Notes under the pieces: generated by a model
The model's database searches: none
The model's input: only the letters and a program-made list of their open reading frames with translations
Told to the model about the DNA's origin: nothing
From: Sphingobacterium sp.
GTDB lineage: Bacteria > Bacteroidota > Bacteroidia > Sphingobacteriales > Sphingobacteriaceae
Length of the DNA stretch: 11,766 bases
NCBI GenBank assembly: GCA_030146225.1
Contig: JASLCA010000188.1
Location: forward strand, 1 to 11,766
Direction of reading: 5' to 3'
Translations under genes and position numbers: made by a program
In this document: positions 7,074 to 11,766 of the stretch, in pieces
How the letters are laid out: every line of letters begins with the position of its first letter
Position numbering within the stretch: the first letter of the stretch is position 1

Positions 7074-8213
7074 ATGTCCAATTTAGTGAAAAGAGTATTG
7101 TTTATCGACCGTGATGGTACGTTAATCGTAGAGCCAGCAGATCAACAGATTGATTCGTTTGCCAAGCTAAAGTTTTATCCAGGGGCCTTACAGTATTTGC
7201 CAAGGATAGCTAAAGAGCTAGACTTCGAGCTGGTGATGGTGTCAAATCAAGATGGCTTAGGAACGGATTCCCATCCAGAAGCTAATTTTTGGCCGGTGCA
7301 TCAGTTTATTCAAGAGGTTTTTGCTGGTGAGGGCGTGCATTTTGCGCGGGAACATATCGATCGTACCTTTCCTCATGAGCTGGCCGAAACGCGTAAGCCT
7401 GGGATTGGCATGCTGAAAGAATACTTTGCGGCTGATAAATACAACTTAGCGGAATCCTTTGTTATTGGAGATCGTATTAATGATGTGAAGTTGGCCCAGA
7501 ACTTAGGTGCCAAGGCGATCTGGTTGCGGAGTAATGATGAGCTAGGTAAAGCGGAGAACTTGGCGATTACTGAGGCGGATATAGCCCTGGAAACTACCGA
7601 TTGGAAGGCTATTTATGAATATTTAAAGCTGGCTACCCGCACTGCTGAACATACCCGTAAAACCAATGAAACAGCGATTTACATCGCCCTAAATCTGGAT
7701 GGATCTGGCAAGTCTGATATTGATACTGGACTTCCTTTCTTTGACCATATGTTGGATCAAATAGCACGTCATGGGGCTTTGGATCTAACGGTGAAAACCA
7801 AAGGGGACCTCCATATTGATGAGCACCATACCATTGAAGATACCGGCATTGCTCTGGGAGAGATATTCCTGCAGGTTTTAGGGGATAAGCGTGGAATTGA
7901 ACGCTATGCCTATACCTTGCCAATGGATGATTGTCTAGCTCAAGTCGCGCTAGATTTTGGGGGGCGCAATTGGATTGTCTGGGATGCTGAATTTAAAAGA
8001 GAGAAGATAGGCGACATGCCTACTGAAATGTTCTTTCACTTCTTTAAATCCTTTTCGGATGCTGCCAAGGCAAATCTGAATATCAAGGCTGAAGGAGCGA
8101 ATGAGCATCATAAGATAGAGGCTATTTTTAAGGCATTTGCAAAGTCCATAAAAAAGGCGGTGCGCAGAGATGCAGAGCATATGCAACTGCCGAGTACAAA
8201 GGGTGTGTTATAG
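7074..8213 (+). CDS. hisB: Bifunctional histidinol-phosphatase / imidazoleglycerol-phosphate dehydratase
   Basis: HisB carries out steps 6 and 8 of histidine synthesis. From ATG 7074 the protein has 379 residues. The N-terminal HAD phosphatase (about 1-180) has FIDRDGT (nucleophile Asp12, acid/base Asp14), MVSNQDGLG, TRKPG and VIGDRINDV. The C-terminal dehydratase (about 190-379) has LPFFDHML, the metal motifs HHTIED (251-256) and HHKIEA (345-350), and the family tail LPSTKG. E. coli HisB has a Cys-His-Cys-Cys zinc site in the phosphatase domain (CPH...CDCRKP); here the segment is FPHELAETRKP, which keeps only His101 and is shorter. A TTG at 7062 would add four residues, but the ATG fits better. 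hisH follows after 21 bases. Confidence 0.95.
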   Translation: MSNLVKRVLFIDRDGTLIVEPADQQIDSFAKLKFYPGALQYLPRIAKELDFELVMVSNQDGLGTDSHPEANFWPVHQFIQEVFAGEGVHFAREHIDRTFPHELAETRKPGIGMLKEYFAADKYNLAESFVIGDRINDVKLAQNLGAKAIWLRSNDELGKAENLAITEADIALETTDWKAIYEYLKLATRTAEHTRKTNETAIYIALNLDGSGKSDIDTGLPFFDHMLDQIARHGALDLTVKTKGDLHIDEHHTIEDTGIALGEIFLQVLGDKRGIERYAYTLPMDDCLAQVALDFGGRNWIVWDAEFKREKIGDMPTEMFFHFFKSFSDAAKANLNIKAEGANEHHKIEAIFKAFAKSIKKAVRRDAEHMQLPSTKGVL

Positions 8214-8234
8214 GAGCATTAAGGCAATAAATTT

Positions 8235-8828
8235 ATGATAGGAATAGTTAACTATGGGGCTGGGAATATATTCTCGCTTACTGCCGCACTTGACCGTATA
8301 GGGGTGAGTTATGGCATGGTAAATAGCGCAGCTGACTTGGATAAGTACGCGCGTATTATTATTCCAGGAGTGGGCCATGCAGGAGCAGCCATGCAGAAAT
8401 TAATAGACTCAGGCTTGTCAAGCCATATCGCCAGCTTGAAAAAGCCAGTATTGGGGATTTGTGTAGGCATGCAGTTGCTCACTAGCTTTTCAGAAGAAGG
8501 GGATGCCGCACTGCTACATATATTTCCCTTAAAGACGTTACACTTTGATAAACGCATAAGCGATAAAGTGCCGCATATGGGCTGGAATAGCATTAGCTTT
8601 CCAAAATCAGCTTCGCTTTTTGAGGGAATAGCTGAGAATGCTTATTTTTATTTTGTGCATTCTTACTTTATAGAGTATGCCGCAGCATTTACCATTGCAA
8701 CCTGTCACTATGGCTTAGCCTTCTCTGCTGCGGTGCAGCGAGATAACTTTTATGGCGTACAGTTTCATCCTGAAAAATCAGGAAAGGATGGGGAACGTTT
8801 ATTGCTTAACTTTTCTAAGCTTGTTTAG
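8235..8828 (+). CDS. hisH: Imidazole glycerol phosphate synthase, glutaminase subunit
   Basis: HisH is the class I glutamine amidotransferase that feeds ammonia to HisF through the HisF barrel. The 197-residue protein shows the nucleophile Cys76 in GICVGMQLL, the oxyanion-loop PGVGHAG (44-50), PHMGWN (113-118), YFVHSYF (139-145) and His178/Glu180 in YGVQFHPEKSG, so the triad is complete. Val at the position after Cys76 replaces the more usual Leu, a mild change. Its partner hisF lies two genes downstream with hisA between. A 60-base AT-rich gap to hisA has no hairpin or -7 box that I can support. Confidence 0.95.
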   Translation: MIGIVNYGAGNIFSLTAALDRIGVSYGMVNSAADLDKYARIIIPGVGHAGAAMQKLIDSGLSSHIASLKKPVLGICVGMQLLTSFSEEGDAALLHIFPLKTLHFDKRISDKVPHMGWNSISFPKSASLFEGIAENAYFYFVHSYFIEYAAAFTIATCHYGLAFSAAVQRDNFYGVQFHPEKSGKDGERLLLNFSKLV

Positions 8829-8888
8829 TGTTCAGGCAAGTTCGGAATGCGAATTAATTAATTACAGTAGAATTTAAAATTTTCAAAT

Positions 8889-9641
8889 ATGTATATTATT
8901 CCTGCTATTGATGTGTTGGATAAGCGTGTTGTCCGCCTTAGAGAGGGTAACTATTCCGATGTAACAACCTATGATATCTCTTTGGAGGAACAGATTGCCA
9001 AGTATCATGCTAATGGCACTGAGATAGTCCATATTATTGATTTAAATGGTGCTAAGGGAGACTTTAGTAATCAAGAATACCTCTTTGATATTATCCATAA
9101 GACCAATATGAAGGTACAGTATGGAGGCGGTGTGCGGAGCATTGAAAAGGTTAAAGAGCTGGTGGATGCTGGCATCTTCCGGGTTATCGTAGGTACGCAG
9201 GCGATTACTAATCCCAACTTTCTACAAGAGCTTAGCAGCTTAAATGAGGGGCGTGTGAAATATGCCGATCATATTGTAATTGCGATTGATGTATTAGACG
9301 AGGTAATAAAATACTCGGGTTGGCTAGAAAGCTCCCCAATAAAATTATTATCCTATATAGACAACTGCCTTACGCTAGGCTTCTTCCGCTTCTTGTGCAC
9401 CGACATTAGTAAGGATGGTAAGCTAGGTGGGGCTGGCCTGGAGCTCTATAAAAAGCTTTTGGCACATTCCCCAATTATCAAGCTTATTGGCTCTGGAGGA
9501 ATTAGCTCTATGCAGGATATCGAGGATCTAAAAGCCTTAGGGGGGATAGAGTCCTGTGTAGTTGGCAAGGCGATATACGAGAATAAAATTAGTATTGAAG
9601 AGATAAAAGATTGGAACCTAAAGGCCTTAATAAGTTTTTAA
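8889..9641 (+). CDS. hisA: ProFAR isomerase (phosphoribosylformimino-AICAR-phosphate isomerase)
   Basis: HisA converts ProFAR to PRFAR by an Amadori rearrangement (step 4). It is a 250-residue beta/alpha barrel with the first catalytic Asp at position 8 (IPAIDV), the phosphate-binding motifs YGGGVRS (78-84) and IGSGGISS (200-207), and TDISKDGKLGGAG (171-183), which carries the second acid/base Asp. The two-fold repeat typical of HisA/HisF is visible in these two Gly-rich loops. The segment YADHIVIAIDVLDEVIKYSG (125-144) is of the form I recall for Bacteroidota. The stop codon is one base ahead of hisF, so the pair is tightly linked. Confidence 0.95.
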   Translation: MYIIPAIDVLDKRVVRLREGNYSDVTTYDISLEEQIAKYHANGTEIVHIIDLNGAKGDFSNQEYLFDIIHKTNMKVQYGGGVRSIEKVKELVDAGIFRVIVGTQAITNPNFLQELSSLNEGRVKYADHIVIAIDVLDEVIKYSGWLESSPIKLLSYIDNCLTLGFFRFLCTDISKDGKLGGAGLELYKKLLAHSPIIKLIGSGGISSMQDIEDLKALGGIESCVVGKAIYENKISIEEIKDWNLKALISF

Positions 9642-9642
9642 T

Positions 9643-10395
9643 ATGTTAGCAAAGCGGATTATTCCCTGTTTAGATGTTAAGGATGGGCGTACGGTTAAAG
9701 GGGTCAACTTTGTAGACTTAAAGGATGCTGGGGATCCCGTAGAGTTGGCTTGGCAGTACTCCGAGCAAGGGGCTGACGAGTTGGTCTTCTTAGATATTAC
9801 CGCCACCCACGAGGAACGCAAAACTACCATTGAACTTGTTAAAGCAGTTGCGCGACAAGTGAATATACCCTTTACCATAGGTGGTGGAATCAATGCCTTA
9901 AAGGATGCCGAGATTTTACTCAATGCTGGGGCTGATAAAATATCCATAAACTCAGCTGCGGTGCGCAATCCAGGATTGATTGATGAGCTGGCGGCAACCT
10001 TTGGACGTCAGTTTGTGGTGATTGCTGTGGATACCCGTGCTGTAGATAAGCAACAGCTGGTGCATTTACGTGGCGGTCGGGATAAGACTGCGATTCGGAC
10101 CTTGGATTGGATCAAAGAGGCTGCCGATAGAGGGGCTGGAGAGATTCTCTTAACTTCTATGGATCATGATGGCACAAAGAACGGCTTTGATATTGACTTT
10201 TTAAAAGCAGTCAATACGGGGCTTGAAATCCCCTTAATCGCTTCTGGCGGGGCTGGCTCTCAGCAGCATTTTGTAGATGTCTTTGCGCAAAGTCAGGTGG
10301 ATGCGGCCTTGGCTGCTTCTGTATTTCATTATGGAGAAATATTAATTCCAGAATTAAAAGAAACGCTACGCGGGCACGGAATTATTGTGCGCTAG
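9643..10395 (+). CDS. hisF: Imidazole glycerol phosphate synthase, cyclase subunit
   Basis: HisF uses ammonia from HisH to turn PRFAR into imidazole glycerol phosphate and AICAR (step 5); AICAR goes back to purine synthesis. The 250-residue barrel has the catalytic Asp11 (IIPCLDVKDGRTVKG) and Asp130 (VVIAVDTRA), phosphate loops TIGGGIN (78-84) and IASGGAGS, and LLTSMDHDGTKNGFD. All key residues are present and the length is standard. The start codon lies one base after the hisA stop. An 87-base gap with a promoter candidate follows before hisIE. Confidence 0.96.
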   Translation: MLAKRIIPCLDVKDGRTVKGVNFVDLKDAGDPVELAWQYSEQGADELVFLDITATHEERKTTIELVKAVARQVNIPFTIGGGINALKDAEILLNAGADKISINSAAVRNPGLIDELAATFGRQFVVIAVDTRAVDKQQLVHLRGGRDKTAIRTLDWIKEAADRGAGEILLTSMDHDGTKNGFDIDFLKAVNTGLEIPLIASGGAGSQQHFVDVFAQSQVDAALAASVFHYGEILIPELKETLRGHGIIVR

Positions 10396-10427
10396 AAATG
10401 AATACCATAGTATAAATTATTTTTTTA

Positions 10428-10435
10428 TACTTTTG
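10428..10435 (+). promoter_or_regulatory. Bacteroidota -7 promoter element (TACTTTTG) ahead of hisIE
   Basis: Positions 10428-10435 are TACTTTTG, an exact TAnnTTTG match, in the longest gap within the his block. It lies about 48 bases before the hisIE ATG. No -33 TTG is found about 19 bases upstream. It suggests that hisIE may have its own transcription start in addition to read-through from hisF. Confidence 0.45.
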
Positions 10436-10461
10436 GCTTAAGTTTAGGAATAAGCTTAAGC
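10436..10461 (+). repeat. Inverted repeat between hisF and hisIE
   Basis: GCTTAAG at 10436-10442 is matched by CTTAAGC at 10455-10461, a perfect seven-base stem with a 12-base loop. It starts immediately after the -7 box, so it would fall at the 5' end of a hisIE transcript or could be an operator. The stem is AT-rich and has no T-tract, so it is not a terminator. Confidence 0.45.
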
Positions 10462-10482
10462 ATACTATTTTAACTATTTGAG

Positions 10483-11067
10483 ATGTTAGATTTTGTAAAA
10501 GGGGATGGTTTAGTTCCTGTGGTTATCCAAGATGAGCAGACCTTAGAGGTCTTAATGCTTGGATATATGAATAATGAAGCTTGGGAAAAAACACAGCGGG
10601 AAGCGCGTGTTACATTTTATTCTAGAAGCAAGCAAAGACTCTGGACAAAGGGAGAGGAAAGTGGTCATTTTTTACAAGTTGTCTCTACTCATATAGACTG
10701 TGATCAAGATACTATATTAATTAAGGTAAAGCCTGCGGGTCCTACCTGTCATACAGGGAGCCGGAGCTGTTTTAATACAGCATATAATCAGAACTTTCTC
10801 TTGCAGCTCGAGCGCATTATTGAGCAGCGCTACTTGCAACCAAATGATGAGTCCTATGTCAATCGCTTACGCGAAAGAGGCATAAATAAGATTGCGCAAA
10901 AGGTAGGCGAGGAAGCAGTAGAAACCGTAATTGCCGCCTTGGCCGAAACAGAGCATGACTTTATTAATGAATCATCTGATTTGCTCTTCCACCTGCTTGT
11001 TTTACTACGTGAAAAGGGCTTAGACATTAAGACTATTGCCAAGAATCTAGAGGGCAGACACCAATAG
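10483..11067 (+). CDS. hisIE: Bifunctional phosphoribosyl-AMP cyclohydrolase / phosphoribosyl-ATP pyrophosphohydrolase
   Basis: HisIE carries out steps 2 and 3 of histidine synthesis. The 194-residue protein has the HisI domain first (about 1-105): LEVLMLGYMN (21-30), FYSRSKQRLWTKGEESG (45-61), the metal-binding DCDQD (72-76), and Cys89 and Cys96 in GPTCHTGSRSC. The HisE helical domain follows (about 106-194) with INKIAQKVGEEAVETVIAA (134-152) and ESSDLLFHLLVLL, which holds the acidic residues for Mg2+. The C-terminal end lacks the extra HisD fusion seen in some lineages. It is the last gene of the his block; a terminator lies 24 bases after its stop. Confidence 0.95.
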   Translation: MLDFVKGDGLVPVVIQDEQTLEVLMLGYMNNEAWEKTQREARVTFYSRSKQRLWTKGEESGHFLQVVSTHIDCDQDTILIKVKPAGPTCHTGSRSCFNTAYNQNFLLQLERIIEQRYLQPNDESYVNRLRERGINKIAQKVGEEAVETVIAALAETEHDFINESSDLLFHLLVLLREKGLDIKTIAKNLEGRHQ

Positions 11068-11090
11068 TCTTAGCTTTATAATGACATTTT

Positions 11091-11137
11091 AAATAGGTAT
11101 GTATTGTATATTTGTGCAATACATACCTATTTTTTTT
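11091..11137 (+). terminator. Rho-independent terminator of the his block
   Basis: AAATAGGTATGTATTG (11091-11106) and CAATACATACCTATTT (11117-11132) are perfect inverse complements, a 16-base stem with a 10-base loop. T residues continue to 11137, forming a nine-base T-tract from 11129. It lies just after hisIE. The stem is low in GC for a terminator, but its length and the T run make the call strong. The T-tract abuts the ATG of the WD40 gene. Confidence 0.85.
11107..11114 (+). promoter_or_regulatory. -7 promoter element (TATATTTG) inside the terminator loop, for the WD40 gene
   Basis: The terminator loop includes TATATTTG, an exact TAnnTTTG match. Transcription would start a few bases downstream, inside the right arm of the stem, giving a leader of about 16-20 bases ending in the T-tract before ATG 11138. 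It is the only promoter candidate for the WD40 gene in the 70-base gap. There is no clear -33 TTG. Confidence 0.45.
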
Positions 11138-11766
11138 ATGCAGACTGTACACGTTTCCTTAGCTCATACTTTAGCTGGCCATCAAAACCCAATCTTTGCA
11201 CTGGAAAGTGGCAGGGATTCTGCGGTACTGTTTACTGCAGGCAATGATAAAGGGATTGTGGAGTGGGATCTGCATACGGGTAAATTTAAGCGGGTACTTT
11301 GTGCGGTTCCGGCTTCGGTGTATACGCTTTGCTTATTAGCCGATGGCAATACCTTAGTGGCTGGCTTGCGCAATGGAGAGGTCTGGTTGATTGATGTGGA
11401 AAAGCAAGCCTTGCTGAAGAAGCTTAAGGTTGATCAAGGCGCTGTCTTTGCCATTCAGGAACTCGTGCAAAAGCAAGAGTTGTTGGCTATTGGGGAAGAG
11501 GGCGTAGCCTATGTATGGTCTTTGGAGACGCTAGAATTACTCTACCGCTTCAAGGTCTCCAACACTACGGTTCGTTGCATTGCATGTTATCCAAATCAGC
11601 AACAGCTACTCTTTGGGGATAAGGCTGGGAAGCTTTATCAATATGATATAGCCGAGTTTAGGGAGATAAATAATCAAGCAATACATAGCATGCCTGTAAC
11701 CGCAATATTAACGACAGAGACCCATGTTTTTACAGGTGGTAGAGATGCTCAGCTCTACAAATTGGC
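11138..11766 (+). CDS. WD40 repeat beta-propeller protein, partial at right edge
   Basis: The frame opens at ATG 11138 (MQTVHVSLAHTLAGH) and is open for 209 codons to the window end, so the C-terminus is missing. At least five WD40-like repeats can be seen, starting near AGHQNPIFALES, ASVYTLCLLADG, GAVFAIQELVQ, TVRCIACYPNQ and MPVTAILTTET. The first repeat closes with the clearest signature (TAGNDKGIVEWDLHTG) and the third with YVWSLETLE; the others are degenerate (VWLIDVEK, YQYDIAE). There is no signal peptide, so it is probably a cytoplasmic protein-interaction scaffold. The function is unknown. It begins right after the his terminator T-tract and is probably a separate transcription unit. 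Confidence 0.85.
   Translation, partial: MQTVHVSLAHTLAGHQNPIFALESGRDSAVLFTAGNDKGIVEWDLHTGKFKRVLCAVPASVYTLCLLADGNTLVAGLRNGEVWLIDVEKQALLKKLKVDQGAVFAIQELVQKQELLAIGEEGVAYVWSLETLELLYRFKVSNTTVRCIACYPNQQQLLFGDKAGKLYQYDIAEFREINNQAIHSMPVTAILTTETHVFTGGRDAQLYKL

Noticed and set aside
7633..8186. Two minus-strand open frames (96 and 78 codons) over hisB
   Set aside because: Both are antisense to the conserved dehydratase domain of HisB, with Cys/His/Tyr-rich translations typical of shadow frames.
9627..9968. Minus-strand open frame of 113 codons over hisF
   Set aside because: It lies antisense to the well conserved N-terminal half of HisF and has a Ser/Thr/Ala-rich shadow composition.
1..11766. Possible defence system, mobile element, CRISPR array or biosynthetic novelty
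   Set aside because: No transposase, integrase, repeat array, nuclease-partner pair or toxin-antitoxin pair was seen; nearly all bases are covered by recognisable core genes.

Overview
The window looks like an ordinary chromosomal segment of a Bacteroidota bacterium, most likely a Sphingobacteriaceae-type organism (Sphingobacterium/Pedobacter relatives). The reasons are the Bacteroidota-type protein versions (a long PurC starting MNAIKETNF, a HisB with an N-terminal HAD phosphatase, a fused HisIE, a STAS gene next to rnz), moderately AT-rich DNA, few Shine-Dalgarno sequences, and several exact copies of the Bacteroidota -7 promoter element TAnnTTTG. This assignment is inference from remembered family features; no search was run.

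Layout: (1) Positions 1-2329 lie on the minus strand: the 5' part of an ABC exporter gene that runs off the left edge, a small unknown exported coiled-coil protein, and a DUF62 (SAM hydrolase/adenosyltransferase fold) protein. (2) A divergent region at about 2330-2648 separates these from a long plus-strand run. (3) 2649-5920 carries phoH, purC, a STAS-domain gene and rnz, closely spaced. (4) 5971-11067 is a histidine block, hisC-hisB-hisH-hisA-hisF-hisIE, ending in a strong intrinsic terminator at 11091-11137. (5) A WD40 beta-propeller gene starts directly after the terminator T-tract and runs off the right edge.

The six his genes cover steps 2 to 8 of histidine synthesis: HisIE (steps 2-3), HisA (4), HisF with HisH (5), HisB (dehydratase and phosphatase, 6 and 8) and HisC (7). 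The first-step gene hisG and the last-step gene hisD, which often lead this operon in Bacteroidota, are not in the window. PurC belongs to purine synthesis; the HisFH product AICAR is also a purine intermediate, so the two pathways meet metabolically, although the adjacency may be incidental. Rnz is a tRNA 3' processing nuclease and PhoH a P-loop NTPase linked to RNA metabolism.

I see no mobile element, CRISPR array, tRNA, rRNA, toxin-antitoxin or defence module, and nothing I would call a new system. The points worth a second look are: catalytic-site departures in three otherwise recognisable proteins (the DUF62 protein, the STAS protein and the HisB phosphatase domain), a his block without hisG and hisD, a his terminator whose loop contains an exact promoter -7 element for the next gene, and an internal promoter candidate with an inverted repeat ahead of hisIE.
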